Program-made: the position numbers and the translations under genes
The notes under the pieces: generated by a model
The model's database searches: none
Seen by the model: the letters and a program-made list of their open reading frames with translations, nothing else
Told to the model about the DNA's origin: nothing
Source of the DNA: JACDHG01 sp963811585
GTDB taxonomy: Bacteria; Actinomycetota; Actinomycetes; Propionibacteriales; Nocardioidaceae
DNA length: 64,000 nt
Reading direction: 5' to 3'
Assembly: GCA_963811585.1 (NCBI GenBank)
Contig: CAWERR010000006.1
Span: 186,001-250,000, forward strand
Part shown: piece after piece, positions 1 to 8,923 of the stretch
How the letters are laid out: the number at the start of each line of letters is the position of its first letter
Position numbering within the stretch: position 1 is the first letter of the stretch

Positions 1-372
1 TTCCCGGGCCTCAACATCGACAACCTGCCGTTCTTCGCCGTGATCGCGGCCGTCGCGCACGGCCAGACGATGATCCACGACTGGGTCTACGAGAACCGCG
101 CCATCTACCTGACCGAGCTCACCAAGCTCGGCGCCGCGGTGACCCTGCTCGACCCGCACCGGGTGCTCGTCGAGGGCCCGACCCGCTGGTCGGCGGCCGA
201 GCTGATGTGCCCGCCGGCGCTGCGCCCGGCCGTCGTCATCCTGCTCGCGATGATGGCGGCCAAGGGCACCTCGGTGCTGCGCAACGTCTACGTCATCAAC
301 CGTGGCTACGAGGACCTGGCCGAGCGGCTCAACGCCCTCGGCGCGCAGATCGAGACCTTCCGCGACATCTGA
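1..372 (+). CDS. murA: MurA-family UDP-GlcNAc enolpyruvyl transferase, C-terminal part
   Basis: This is the 3' end of a gene that begins before the window. The reading frame is open from the first base and ends in TGA. The 123 visible residues match the last third of EPSP-synthase-fold enolpyruvyl transferases: PGLNIDNLPFFAVIAA, then HDWVYENRAIYLTELTKLGA, RPAVVILLAMMAAKGTSVL and the closing YEDLAERLNALGAQI. MurA transfers enolpyruvate from PEP to UDP-GlcNAc, the first committed step of peptidoglycan synthesis, in the cytoplasm. The catalytic cysteine loop would lie upstream and cannot be checked. The ENR...ELTKLGA segment is the typical MurA substrate-contact region. Actinobacteria often carry a second MurA-like copy, so whether this is the essential one is unknown. 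Confidence 0.85.
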   Translation, partial: FPGLNIDNLPFFAVIAAVAHGQTMIHDWVYENRAIYLTELTKLGAAVTLLDPHRVLVEGPTRWSAAELMCPPALRPAVVILLAMMAAKGTSVLRNVYVINRGYEDLAERLNALGAQIETFRDI

Positions 373-407
373 GCCGGACCTGTCGACGCCTCCTGGGCGG
401 GGTGCAC

Positions 408-679
408 TCAGCCCGAACGAGCTGCGTCGATGAAGGAGCGGGACTGCTTGGCGCGGCTGAATCTCCGGGGGCGCCTCCATGCCCGGCACGATCCGCGGGA
501 TCGGCTGGGTCGTCGGGCCCGGAGCTGACGTGCCACTCGTTCTCCTGCTCGATGAGCAGGCCGAGGTCGACCCGCGCCAGGAAGATGCCCTGACACTACG
601 TGCACTGCGCGACGTTGACGCCGCCGCGTTTGCGCTGGGTCATCTCACCGGAGCATTGCGGGCACGTCATCGGGTCCAT
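408..679 (-). CDS. Small zinc-ribbon protein (zf-TFIIB-like), interrupted
   Basis: Read on the minus strand, the gene begins MDPMTCPQCSGEMTQ and continues RKRGGVNVAQC, then an in-frame TAG, then CQGIFLARVDLGLLIEQEN. This is the two-knuckle CxxC...CxxC pattern of the zf-TFIIB family, with the stop codon sitting inside the second CxxC. Beyond ENEW the frame must change to reach the plausible tail SRAKQSRSFIDAARSG. The start could also be the second ATG nine bases on. Function is unknown in this family; the fold binds one zinc ion. Given the many indels nearby, a miscalled base (CAG or similar read as TAG) is the simplest explanation, but a true pseudogene cannot be excluded. Confidence 0.55.
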
Positions 680-780
680 GACGTCGACATTAGTACGTCG
701 AGCTCGACACGTCGTCGGCACCTCGCTCGGTGTGCCGCATATCCCAGCGTTCGTCCGACCGTCATACTCCCTTTGTGAGC

Positions 781-1582
781 ATGCCGCGGCCGGCGGCGGA
801 CTTCCCGTACTTCGACAACGACGGGCTGCCGCTCGCCTTCGCCCATCGCGGCGGCGGTCTCGGCGACGGCTCGACCCTGGAGAACTCGATGGCATGCGTT
901 CCAGGCTCGCCGTCGACCTCGGGCTACCGCCACATCGAGACCGACGTCCAGGCGACCCAGCGACGGCGTGCTGGTCGATCTTCCACGACGCGACCCTGGA
1001 CCGCACGACCGACGGCAAGGGCGCGATCAGCCGAGTTGACCTGCGAAGGACCTGCGCCAGCATCAAGCTCGGCGGGACGAGGCGATCGCCCGGCTCGACG
1101 ACGTGTTCGACACCTGGCCCGAGCTCCGGCTCAACATCGACGCGAAGTCGGCGCCGGCCGTCCCGCTGCTGGCCGACGCCGTCATCCGAGCACCGCGCCT
1201 TCGACCGCGTCTGCGTGGCGTCGTTCTCCGCACGCGGCTCCACGAGCTGCGGCGGCGCGGCTCGGGCCGCGGGTCGCGACGTCGTTCTGCCGGGTCGAGG
1301 TCGGCGCGCTGCGCCTGCTTCCCGGGCCGCAGCTCCGACCACGCTCGTCGTCGGGCACGGCGCAGGTGCGCCCAGGTGCCCGTACGCCGCGGCCGCTCGA
1401 GATCGTCACCCGAGGCTTCGTCGAGCGGATGCACGCACCATGGCAAGCAGGTCCACGTCTGGACGATCGACGAGGCCGACGAGATCAACCGGCTGCTCGA
1501 CCTCGGCGTCGACGGGATCTTCTCCGACCGGATCGACGTGCTCAAAGACGTCTTCGTAGCCCGCGGCATCTGGAGAGGATGA
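781..1582 (+). CDS. Glycerophosphodiester phosphodiesterase, frameshifted
   Basis: GDPD enzymes hydrolyse glycerophosphodiesters to glycerol-3-phosphate and an alcohol. The pieces, spread over three frames, read in order: AFAHRGGGLGDGSTLENS with the catalytic-type HRG, YRHIETDVQAT, FHDATLDRTTDGKGAISRV, LNIDAKSAPAVPLLAD, and the closing HVWTIDEADEINRLLDLGVD plus GIFSDRIDVL. These are the hallmark blocks of a TIM-barrel GDPD of about 265 residues with no signal peptide. At least four frame changes (about 950, 1050, 1190 and 1440) break it. The stop codon overlaps an ATG (ATGA), and the next gene starts four bases later with its ribosome site (GGAGAGG) inside this gene's end, so the two are probably co-transcribed. 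Confidence 0.8.
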
Positions 1583-1585
1583 CGC

Positions 1586-2989
1586 ATGGCACTCAGGAAC
1601 GCCGCCGCCGCCGATCGCCGACCTGTCCGCGTTCGAGCGCCAGAAGGAGCAGAAGGCCTGGTACTTCTACGACTGGGCCAACTCCGCGTACGTCACCACC
1701 ATCGCCACCGTGCTGTTCGCGCCCTACCTGATCGCGGTCGCCGAGACGGCCGCCTGCGGCAAGGCCGGCACCGACGACAACCCGTGCAACGTCGACCTCT
1801 CGGTGCTCGGCGTCAGCGTCTCCCCCGGCTCGCTGGTCTTCTACGTCGTCACGCTGGCGACGGTGCTGTCGGCCTTCGTCCTGCCGGTCGTCGGGCGCCA
1901 TCGCCGACCGGTCCGCCGCGCAAGAAGAACCTGATGGCGCGGCTTCGCCTGGACCGGCAGCGCCTTCGCGGCCGCGATGTTCCTCGTCACCGGCGACAAC
2001 TGGCAGCTCGGCGCCGTCCTGCTGCTGTGCGCCAACCTGTGCCTGGGCGCCAGCCTGGTCGTCTACGACGCGATCCTGTGCGAGATCTCCACGCCCGACG
2101 AGCGCGACCGGGTCTCGTCGCGCGGCTGGGCCCTCGGCTACCTCGGCGGCGGCCTGCTGCTCGCGGTCAACCTGGTGCTCGTCACGCTGCACGACTCGTT
2201 CGGCATGAGTCAGGGCATGGCCGTCCGGATCTGCCTGCTCAGCGCGGCGATCTGGTGGGCGGCGTTCACCATCATCCCGTACCGCGGGCTCAAGAACCGC
2301 GAGCCGGTGCCGCCAAGGAGGTCGAGCCGGGCGGACTGGTGCGGCAGAGCTTCGGCCAGCTGTTCGCGACGCTTGCGCGACATGCGCGCCTACCCGATGA
2401 CGCTGACCTTCCTGGTCGCCTACCTGTTCTTCAACGACGGCATCCAGACGGTGATCGCGACCTCGTCGACGTACGGCGAGAAGGAGCTCGGCTTCGAGAC
2501 CGAGGTGCTGATCGCGACCATCCTGCTGGTGCAGTTCGTCGCGTTCGGCGGCGCGCTGCTGTTCGGCCGGATCGCCACCAACGTCGGCAGCAAGAAGACG
2601 ATCCTCGGCGGCCTGGTGGTCTGGATGGTCATCGTGGTCACGATGGCCTACTTCCTGCCCGAGGAGCAGTTGCTGCCCGTTCCTCGCCCTGGCCGTGCTG
2701 ATCGGGCTCGTGCTCGGCGGCACCCAGGCGCTGTCGCGGTCGTTCTTCAGCCAGCTGATCCCCCGCGGGCCGCGAGGCGGAGTACTTCAGCCTGTACCAG
2801 GCGTGCGAGCGCGGCACGAGCTGGCTGGGCACGCTGGTCTTCGGCCTGGTGCACCAGTGGACCGACTCCTACCGCCCGGCGATCTTCGCGCTGATCGTCT
2901 TCTTCGCGTCGGGCTGGTCCTGCTGTGCGCGGGTCGACGCCCGCCGCGGCATCGCCGAGGCCGGCAACGCCGCCCCCGTCGTGGTCTGA
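1586..2989 (+). CDS. MFS transporter of the UMF1 / Atg22-like family, frameshifted
   Basis: A multi-span inner-membrane permease. Key stretches are AWYFYDWANSAYVTTIATVL (the YDWANSAY signature of Atg22-like MFS proteins), GSLVFYVVTLATVLSAFVLP, LVVYDAILCEISTPDERDRV, GWALGYLGGGLLLAVNLVLV, QTVIATSSTYGEKELGFE and GLVLGGTQALSRSFFSQLIP. Around 460 residues and about twelve hydrophobic segments are recoverable across frame changes near 1612, 1900, 1940, 2315, 2680 and 2770. I chose the ATG eight bases after GGAGAGG; another ATG overlaps the upstream stop but leaves no spacer. The substrate is not predictable; fungal Atg22 exports amino acids from vacuoles, but that role should not be transferred to bacteria. 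Confidence 0.8.
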
Positions 2990-3221
2990 GCCGGCCGACG
3001 AGCGTCGTTGACAACTCAGCGACCTCACCGGGCGGTCTTAGCCGAATCTCAGGCTGAGCTGGGAATCATGAGTGGCGCAGCAACGTTGGCAACCATGACG
3101 GCGATTGCGACGTCTAACCGATGACGGCGCCGCCTGAAACACCTTTATTCACTGAAGCCTCTACACCACGGCGACCACACGTCATCACGGGGACCACCAA
3201 CATCGGGGAGAAGGCACACAC

Positions 3222-3618
3222 ATGTCAGAACGAGCAACCCTTCGAGGCTCACGCCTCGGCGGCACCAGTTTCGAGGACGAGAGCGGGATCGAGTTCGCTC
3301 CGCGTCAGCGGTGATCTATGACTGCGCCAACGGGCACGAGTTCGACATCCCGATGGCAGCCGAGGCCGACGTTCCCTTCATCTGGGAGTGCCCGCGCTGC
3401 GGCGCGGAGTCCCGGCAGCGTGACGGTCAGCAGCCCGAGGCCAAGCCCGAGAAGCCGGCCCGTACCCACTGGGACATGCTGCTGGAGCGGCGCTCGATCC
3501 CGGAGCTCGAGGACATCCTGTCCGAGCGTCTGGAGCTGCTTCGCACCGGCGCCATCGGCCCGGCTCACCTGCACCGACGGACGGCCCGGTCCCGCCCAAG
3601 TCGAAGAAGTCCGCCTGA
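3222..3618 (+). CDS. rbpA: RNA polymerase-binding protein RbpA, two frame changes
   Basis: RbpA binds the principal sigma factor and stabilises open complexes in actinobacteria. The N-terminus reads LRGSRLGGTSFEDESGIEFA followed by PRQR, then a missing G turns CGGGTG into CGG TGA; the next frame continues VIYDCANGHEFDIPMAAEAD with the zinc-type ECPRCG, and then the diagnostic THWDMLLERRSIPELEDILS. A second one-base change near 3580 is needed to reach the end DGPVPPKSKKSA. About 132 residues, as expected. GGGGAGAAGG lies nine bases before the ATG. A strong hairpin follows the stop, so the gene is probably monocistronic. Loss of this gene would be very unlikely, which supports sequence error as the cause of the breaks. 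Confidence 0.93.
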
Positions 3619-3636
3619 CCGCATCAGTCACCAATT

Positions 3637-3674
3637 GACAACGGCGCCGCCCCCCAGGGGTCGGCGCCGTTGTC
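3637..3674 (+). terminator. Hairpin terminator after rbpA
   Basis: A perfect 13-base-pair stem (GACAACGGCGCCG with CGGCGCCGTTGTC) encloses a 12-base loop that can itself pair four C with four G. It starts 19 bases after the rbpA stop. No run of T follows, which is common for actinobacterial terminators. A convergent gene ends ten bases beyond, so the hairpin may serve both directions. Confidence 0.8.
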
Positions 3675-3683
3675 GGTTCGCAG

Positions 3684-4259
3684 TCAGCGACGTACGGAGG
3701 CCGGTGCACGTCGCTCGGACGCTGTCCGCTGCGACGGCCGTCGCCCTCGATGCGACTTCGCGGCATCGAACGTCAGCCGCTTCGGCCATTCGAACGTGAG
3801 CGAGGCGCCGTACTGGAGCGCCTGCCACCGGCGCGCTTCGGCACTCAGCCGTCGGATCGTCGCCTGAAGCTGGTCGGGCTCAACCTCGCCGATGAAGTCG
3901 CGGGGCTGGTGTTTCACCCTGCCGATGCTGCGCTCCCACTCCGACATAGCGAGGACCACCAGCTGCTCCGAGCGAGCCATATCGTCGCGCCCGATCGTGG
4001 CGATCCGCTGCGCGGTGCGCTGGTAGCGCACGGAGTCGTCGCTTGGCGCCGGTTTGAAGATTCCGCGACCGCCTGCGGCCAGCTGCCCGAAGACGCCCAG
4101 CTCGATCTCGAACTGCTCTTCGACGACGTAGTGCGCCAGGTCGTGCGGCATGAGGTCGTCGTACCCAGGAGCAAATCTCGGCACCAGCTCAGGACCGTGC
4201 TCACGTTCGATAGCAAGGCGGTAACGCTTTGCGTCGACCTTTGTGAAGGTGACCTTCAT
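3684..4259 (-). CDS. Conserved actinobacterial protein of unknown function
   Basis: An intact 191-residue reading frame with no named domain that I recognise. The N-terminus MKVTFTKVDAKRYRLAIERE is followed by a motif-like stretch PHDLAHYVVEEQFEIELGVF and GQLAAGGRGIF, a layout I associate with uncharacterised actinobacterial proteins. The middle is charged and helical and the C-terminal 25 residues are Arg/Ser-rich and probably disordered. No signal peptide or membrane segment. It converges on rbpA and stands 99 bases downstream of a methyltransferase gene on the same strand. Function not assigned. Confidence 0.7.
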   Translation of the reverse strand: MKVTFTKVDAKRYRLAIEREHGPELVPRFAPGYDDLMPHDLAHYVVEEQFEIELGVFGQLAAGGRGIFKPAPSDDSVRYQRTAQRIATIGRDDMARSEQLVVLAMSEWERSIGRVKHQPRDFIGEVEPDQLQATIRRLSAEARRWQALQYGASLTFEWPKRLTFDAAKSHRGRRPSQRTASERRAPASVRR

Positions 4260-4358
4260 GTCTTCTGACGCTACGCCGAGGCGAACCCCACGTCACCTGG
4301 TTTACCCGACCCCTTGGTGACCCATCGGAGCTGTCCCGTTGAGGAGGTCAAGCGCCTG

Positions 4359-4976
4359 TCACCGTCGGCGAAGCCGGTAGAACACCTCGTCGAACTTGAA
4401 CACGCGAGCGATCGGGTCCGGATCGGTGTCGGCATCGATGGCGTCGGTGATCTGCCAGGCGGGGAAGGCCGCCTCCACGTCCGCCTGCGTGCACCCACGT
4501 GGAAGCGGACCACGTCGACGTGGGGCGAAGCAGTCGAGGATCACAGTCGCCTCGTCGGCGGCGATAAAGGTGACTTCGCGGCCCATGTCTCGTCGCTGCG
4601 CCGGCGTCAGCCCGTGGAAGGTACCCGTGTCGACGACGAGGTCGTAGCCCGAACCGACAGCCGACCCCTGCAGACGGGTGACGTCACCAAGCAGCACACG
4701 CATCTCAACCCCGGTCTCGCGGATGCGCTCCTCGGCGCGCGCGACTGCCGTCGGCACGTTGTCCACGCCGGTGACGTGCCATCCACGTGCGGCTAGACGA
4801 ACGCCCCATGGCGCGCTGCCGCACCCGAGGTCCAGCGCCCTGCCGTAAGGCGGCTCTTTGCCCTGCTCCTCACGCTCGAACAGCCCAACGAGGGCGTCAG
4901 CGAACGGCTTGTGCTCCGCCAGGTCCTCCCAGGGGTGGAAACCGACCCGGTACGACACCTTGTAGAAGACGCTCAT
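4359..4976 (-). CDS. Class I SAM-dependent methyltransferase
   Basis: A small Rossmann-fold methyltransferase of 205 residues. The SAM-binding motif I is LDLGCGSAPWGVRLAARGW, motif II contains HVTGVDNVPTAVARAEER, followed by VLLGDVTRL and the acidic YDLVVDTGTFHGL. The N-terminus FYKVSYRVGFHPWE resembles the thiopurine-methyltransferase-like subgroup. Substrate unknown. A GTG three codons upstream is possible, but GGGGAGG sits eight bases before the chosen ATG. The preceding cupin gene ends inside that ribosome site, so the two are translationally linked. The frame is intact. Confidence 0.85.
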   Translation of the reverse strand: MSVFYKVSYRVGFHPWEDLAEHKPFADALVGLFEREEQGKEPPYGRALDLGCGSAPWGVRLAARGWHVTGVDNVPTAVARAEERIRETGVEMRVLLGDVTRLQGSAVGSGYDLVVDTGTFHGLTPAQRRDMGREVTFIAADEATVILDCFAPRRRGPLPRGCTQADVEAAFPAWQITDAIDADTDPDPIARVFKFDEVFYRLRRR

Positions 4977-4981
4977 CGTGG

Positions 4982-5383
4982 TCACCTCCCCACTGCCAGC
5001 GGGACGGGACGCCGGCCACGCTCGACATTGGCCATGACCACGCCGATGGCTTCGCCAAGCAACTCGGTGGGACTGAATTCGACGATCTGCGCCCCCTCGT
5101 GGTGGATCGGAACGTGTCCTGGCGGGACGTAGTAGGCCTCACCAGCGGTGTAGGTCTCGGTCAGTTCTGCGATCCGAAATTCCGCTGTGCCGGCGACGAC
5201 GTACCCCAGCCTGTGGAACTGGCACTCGTCATCCGGCAACCCCTTGAAGAGGGGCCCGAGGTCTTGGTCTGACGAGTGCGACTCGAAGCAGACGGTGTAC
5301 CCGCCGTCGAAGTTGCTCAGCCGTACGTCGAGACCGAGCATCGAGATCGACTCATCGGCGGTGTCGCGCGACACGTGGGGCAT
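4982..5383 (-). CDS. Single-domain cupin protein
   Basis: A 133-residue beta-barrel cupin. Seen: ECQFHRLGYVVAGTAEFRI matching cupin motif 1 and GEAYYVPPGHVPIHHEGAQI matching motif 2, with histidines suited to metal binding. The chosen ATG has AGGAGG five bases upstream; an upstream in-frame start lacks such a site. Its stop codon overlaps the ribosome site of the methyltransferase downstream, so both are likely made together. Small cupins act as metal-dependent enzymes or ligand-binding proteins; which applies here cannot be told. Frame intact. Confidence 0.8.
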   Translation of the reverse strand: MPHVSRDTADESISMLGLDVRLSNFDGGYTVCFESHSSDQDLGPLFKGLPDDECQFHRLGYVVAGTAEFRIAELTETYTAGEAYYVPPGHVPIHHEGAQIVEFSPTELLGEAIGVVMANVERGRRPVPLAVGR

Positions 5384-5506
5384 AGCGTCCTCCTGTGCAT
5401 CCGGGTCCAGCAGCATCGAGACGACTCGACACTAGAAGGGGTCCCAATCTGCGGCATCGGCGAAGTCACCCACGACCTTCGACGTGGGGTGTGGGTACAA
5501 CCCGCC

Positions 5507-7114
5507 TCAGAGGAGTTCGGACTCGTACGCCAGGGCGGTTGCCGCGGCACGCGAGGAGACCCCGAGTTTGCCGAAGATGTTGCTCACGTGCCGGTCGACG
5601 GTGCGCTCGCTCAGGCCCAGCTCAGAGCCGACTGAGCGGTTTGTGTGTCCGGTTGCCACCAGACGCAGCACCTGGAGCTCCCGCGCGGTGAGCTCGCCCG
5701 GCCTCCGGCTGTCAAGCCGTGCCAGGTCGGGTCTGGCTCCGAGCCGCCCGAACGTCGAGCGCGCCTCGTCGATCACCAAGCGGGCGCCCTCGTCGTCGCC
5801 GAGCTCCCCACGGGCACGGCCGATCAGCACTGCCGTGCGCGCGACTTCGTAAGGCAACTCGTACTCTCGGAACCCGTCGCTGGCCCTCCTCAGCGGACCG
5901 AGCGCCGCGCTCGGGTTGCCCTCGGCCAGGACTACCGATCCGGTCGCCCGATAGGACACTGCGTCCAGCACGGGTGAGCCGAGGGCATGGGCGACCTCCG
6001 TGAGTCGGGTCGTCGCCTGGCGCGCGTCACCGACTCGGCCGCAGGCGAGCATCACCTCGACGTACGCCGCCAGCAGCTGGGAGCGCGCCCCCGGATCCTC
6101 CGCCTCCGCCATGGCACGGTCCATCGCCTGAGCGGCCTTCGTATTTCGGCCCTGGCTCAACCTGAGCAGCGCCAAGCCGGGCTGGGGGTCCCGTCCCGCC
6201 TCACTCGCCGCCCGATAGCACGCCTCGGCTTTGGCGAACTCGCCCCTCAGCCGCAGTAGCTCGCCCTCCTGGTAGACCGCCGCGCCATAGGGCAGCTGCC
6301 GCGAGAGTGTCGAAAGCCGCACCCGCGCGAGCCCGGCCTGCGCCATTGCCTCGACCCAAGCTCCCTTCAGCTGCAGGAACTCGGCCCGGTGTACCTGGCA
6401 GATGCCCGCGAACGGCACCAGGTCGGGCTGCTCCACGCACCACCGGGTGAGGCCGTCCGTCCAATCCTGCCCGCGCTGCACGTCGAACAGGTCATGGCAA
6501 GCATCTATGGCCGTGCAATAGCTGTCACCGACCGCGATCGGGGACAGGTTCTCCGACTGCACCGTCAGCATCGCGTCGTCGAGCAGGCGCACCCCGTCGG
6601 TGATCTTTCCCTGGAAGATGAGAACCCTGCCATGGGCCAGCCGCGCCAGCGTCGCCAGTTCGCTGTTCAATTGCGCTGCCGCCAGGCTGGCGGCCCGGGT
6701 GAGATCAGCCGCCGCCGTCACCAAGTCCCCCTCGTCGAACAGCGCCCGGAGTCCGGTCAGGTACGCGAGCCGTGCCCGCGGCAGGGAGTTGGCAGGGAGA
6801 CGCTCCACGAGCCGCTCCAGCCTCGCGATCCATCCGTTGGCCTCAGGGCGCTCGTGCGAGTTGACCAGACGGAACCCGATCCAGAAGGCGCAACAAGCCG
6901 CACCGTCGAGGTCGCCCTTGGCAAGCCGTAGCTGGTGCGCCCTTGCCCACGCGCTGTCGCTCTCCCCCTCCTTGCCGACGAGATACGCACATACCGCCAG
7001 TCGCTCAAGATCATCCTCCTCGAGCGACTCCAGGTTCGCGAGGAGACCGGCGCACGCGTCGCCCCACGCCTTGCGGGCAAAGTCGCGGCGTGCCCGCACG
7101 ACAGCGTCCACCAT
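5507..7114 (-). CDS. LuxR-type regulator with TPR-like sensor region
   Basis: 535 residues without interruption. The C-terminal 65 residues are a clear LuxR helix-turn-helix: ELTARELQVLRLVATGHTNR, then SVGSELGLSERTVDRHVSNI and FGKLGVSSRAAATALAY. The remaining 460 residues are Ala/Leu-rich helical repeats such as RLAYLTGLRALFDEGDLVTA and RAEFLQLKGAWVEAMAQAGL, typical of TPR-like regions in MalT/LAL-type regulators. There is no N-terminal Walker-type ATPase, so this is a shortened form or a LuxR-TPR subfamily. It lies 23 bases downstream of the SRPBCC gene on the same strand and is probably transcribed with it. The regulated genes are unknown; neighbours are the obvious candidates. Confidence 0.88.
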   Translation of the reverse strand: MVDAVVRARRDFARKAWGDACAGLLANLESLEEDDLERLAVCAYLVGKEGESDSAWARAHQLRLAKGDLDGAACCAFWIGFRLVNSHERPEANGWIARLERLVERLPANSLPRARLAYLTGLRALFDEGDLVTAAADLTRAASLAAAQLNSELATLARLAHGRVLIFQGKITDGVRLLDDAMLTVQSENLSPIAVGDSYCTAIDACHDLFDVQRGQDWTDGLTRWCVEQPDLVPFAGICQVHRAEFLQLKGAWVEAMAQAGLARVRLSTLSRQLPYGAAVYQEGELLRLRGEFAKAEACYRAASEAGRDPQPGLALLRLSQGRNTKAAQAMDRAMAEAEDPGARSQLLAAYVEVMLACGRVGDARQATTRLTEVAHALGSPVLDAVSYRATGSVVLAEGNPSAALGPLRRASDGFREYELPYEVARTAVLIGRARGELGDDEGARLVIDEARSTFGRLGARPDLARLDSRRPGELTARELQVLRLVATGHTNRSVGSELGLSERTVDRHVSNIFGKLGVSSRAAATALAYESELL

Positions 7115-7137
7115 CTCTGCACCTCACGCCTGGGGAC

Positions 7138-7614
7138 CTAGGTGGCAGCCGGCGTCTCCGTGGTCGCCTTCAACCTGGCGAGGCCCTTCTCGAAGTCCGG
7201 GCCGACCATCTTGTCCATCGACGTGAACAGGCCCATCACCTTGGTCATGAAGGTCTTCTGTCCCCTCATCGTCCAGTGAACCACCGACCGAGCACCCTCC
7301 TCGCTGATGGTGAACGCCGTGTCGTTGCGCGCCTTGAACGGTTTCTCGAAGACGAGGTCGATCGCGACCCTCGACGGCGCGGTGGCCTCGGTGATCTCCA
7401 TCCATCCTTGACCGGCCTTGCGGTTGCCTGACCAGGCGTAGACCGCTCCCGTGCCTGATTCTGCCCCGGAGTAAGTGCGCTGGAGCTCGGGGTCCAGGTC
7501 CTCCCACGGCGACCAGTTGGGCCAGTTGTGGAAGTCAACAAGCTGCTCGTAGATCCGCTCCGGCGGAGCGACGATCGTCACCGAACGCTCGACTCTGTAA
7601 CTGTCATCAGCCAT
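7138..7614 (-). CDS. SRPBCC (START-like) family protein
   Basis: 158 residues of the polyketide-cyclase/START-like helix-grip fold that binds hydrophobic ligands. Seen: the start MADDSYRVERSVTIVAPPER, IYEQLVDFHNWPNWSPWEDL, and the amphipathic C-terminal helix around MDKMVGPDFEKGLARLKA. The WPNWSPWE segment is the usual SRPBCC loop. Complete, single frame. No signal peptide. Co-directional with the LuxR regulator downstream. Function beyond ligand binding cannot be said. Confidence 0.85.
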   Translation of the reverse strand: MADDSYRVERSVTIVAPPERIYEQLVDFHNWPNWSPWEDLDPELQRTYSGAESGTGAVYAWSGNRKAGQGWMEITEATAPSRVAIDLVFEKPFKARNDTAFTISEEGARSVVHWTMRGQKTFMTKVMGLFTSMDKMVGPDFEKGLARLKATTETPAAT

Positions 7615-7703
7615 GGCCGGAAGCGTAGTGCATCCGGGGAGATCAACGCCCTCCCTCACCACGGTGGAGCCATCGGCACGGTGGAGCGCTGCCGAGGCAA
7701 AAC

Positions 7704-8150
7704 TCAGAGCGTCTCGTCGTCGCGGTAGATCTGGTGGACGTCGCCGCGGCGTGGTGCGTAGCCGCCGCGTCGTACAGCGCTTGCCGCCCGACGCGCCACC
7801 AAGCCCGCGAGCGCCCGGCGAGCGATCGGCCGAGTGAAGGGCAGCACGAAGAAGAAGCCGAACACATCGGTGACGAATCCCGGCGTCAGCAACAACGTGC
7901 CGCCGACCAGCACCAGTGCAGCGTCGGAGAGCTCCCGGGCCGGCACCTGGCCGGTGGTCACCGCGCCACGCAGCGCCTCCCATGCTCGGCGACCCTCGCG
8001 CCTGACGATCCAGGCACCAAGCACGGACTCGAACGACCAGCAGCAAGACCGTGGGGATCGCGCCGATCTCCTGCCCGACCTGGATGATCACGTAGATCTC
8101 GAGGATCGGGCAGGCCCGACGAACAGCGCGAACAGGATGAGCCTGTGCAT
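7704..8150 (-). CDS. fxsA: FxsA-family membrane protein, frameshifted
   Basis: FxsA-like inner-membrane proteins were named after the E. coli suppressor of F exclusion of phage T7; their native role is not known. The fragments read RLILFALFVG, then LEIYVIIQVGQEIGAIPTVL, then LGAWIVRREGRRAWEALRGA and LLLTPGFVTDVFGFFFVLPF followed by TRPIARR, the family's most conserved run. Two frame changes, near 8115 and 8030, separate them. About 148 residues with three or four membrane segments and a basic C-terminal tail. Its ATG follows the ppm1 stop by one base, indicating translational coupling. Confidence 0.85.
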
Positions 8151-8151
8151 C

Positions 8152-8923
8152 TCAACGCCCTGCCCAGGTACGTCGTTCGGCCGCCACCCCGCGCAGCTGG
8201 TCGAGGCGATGCTGAGCGCCCCACTGGGTGACCCGGACCAGCGCCTCCCGGACGATCGACCCCGTCATCTTCGACTCGCCGTAGACGCGTTCGACGAACG
8301 TGATCGGTACCTCCACGACCCGAAAGCCCGCCGCGATCGACCGCCGGGCGAGGTCGACCTGGAAGCAGTAACCCTGCGAACGGACCGTAGCCAGGTCGAT
8401 CCCCTCCAAGCGTCGTCGCGGCGGAAAGCGCGGAAGCCACCCGTGGCGTCGCGCAGAGGCAGACCCAACGCGAGCCGGGCGTACGTGTTGCCACCGCGCG
8501 ACAGCAGCTCGCGCCGCTTCGGCCAGTTGACGACCCGGCCACCGCGCACCCAGCGTGCACCCAGCACGAGGTCAGCCTCGGGCAGCGCGTCCAGCAGCCG
8601 AGGCAGCTGCTCGGGCAGGTGTGACCCGTCGGCGTCCATCTCGATGAGCGACGTCGTAGGCGCGCTCCAGCGCCCACGCGAAGCCCGCCAGGTAGGCCGC
8701 TCCGAGCCCTGCCTTGACTGGGCGGTGGAGCACATGGACCCGGGACGTCGTGGGTCGCGATCTTGTCGGCGATCTCGCCAGTGCCGTCGGGCGACTCGTC
8801 GTCGACGACCAGTACGTCGAGCGTCGGGAACGGAGGCGCGGACGCGGTCGACGACAGCTCGATGTTCTCGGCCTCGTTGTAGGTGGGGATGACGACCAAG
8901 GCCCCGCGGTTCGGCTGCGTCAC
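8152..8923 (-). CDS. ppm1: Polyprenol monophosphomannose synthase (GT2), frameshifted
   Basis: Transfers mannose from GDP-mannose to polyprenol phosphate, making the lipid donor for lipoglycans and protein mannosylation at the cytoplasmic face. Seen in order: ALVVIPTYNEAENIE (GT2 start), VLVVDDESPDGTGEIADKIA, EMDADGSHLPEQLPRLLDAL with the DADGSH metal motif, LVLGARWVRGG, GNTYARLALGLPLRDATGGF, and the intact end YCFQVDLARRSIAAGFRVVE through VYGESKMTGSIVREAL. Four to six frame changes, between 8410 and 8850. It follows lnt directly. In Mycobacterium tuberculosis Lnt and Ppm1 are one protein; whether this copy is fused is discussed as a finding. Confidence 0.88.

Noticed and set aside
408..679. 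Amber readthrough (pyrrolysine-like) in the zinc-ribbon gene
   Set aside because: A single TAG in an error-rich stretch with a second frame break in the same gene; no pyrrolysine genes seen.
3222..3618. Programmed frameshifting in rbpA
   Set aside because: RbpA is not known to be frameshifted, and dozens of unrelated genes nearby show the same kind of break.
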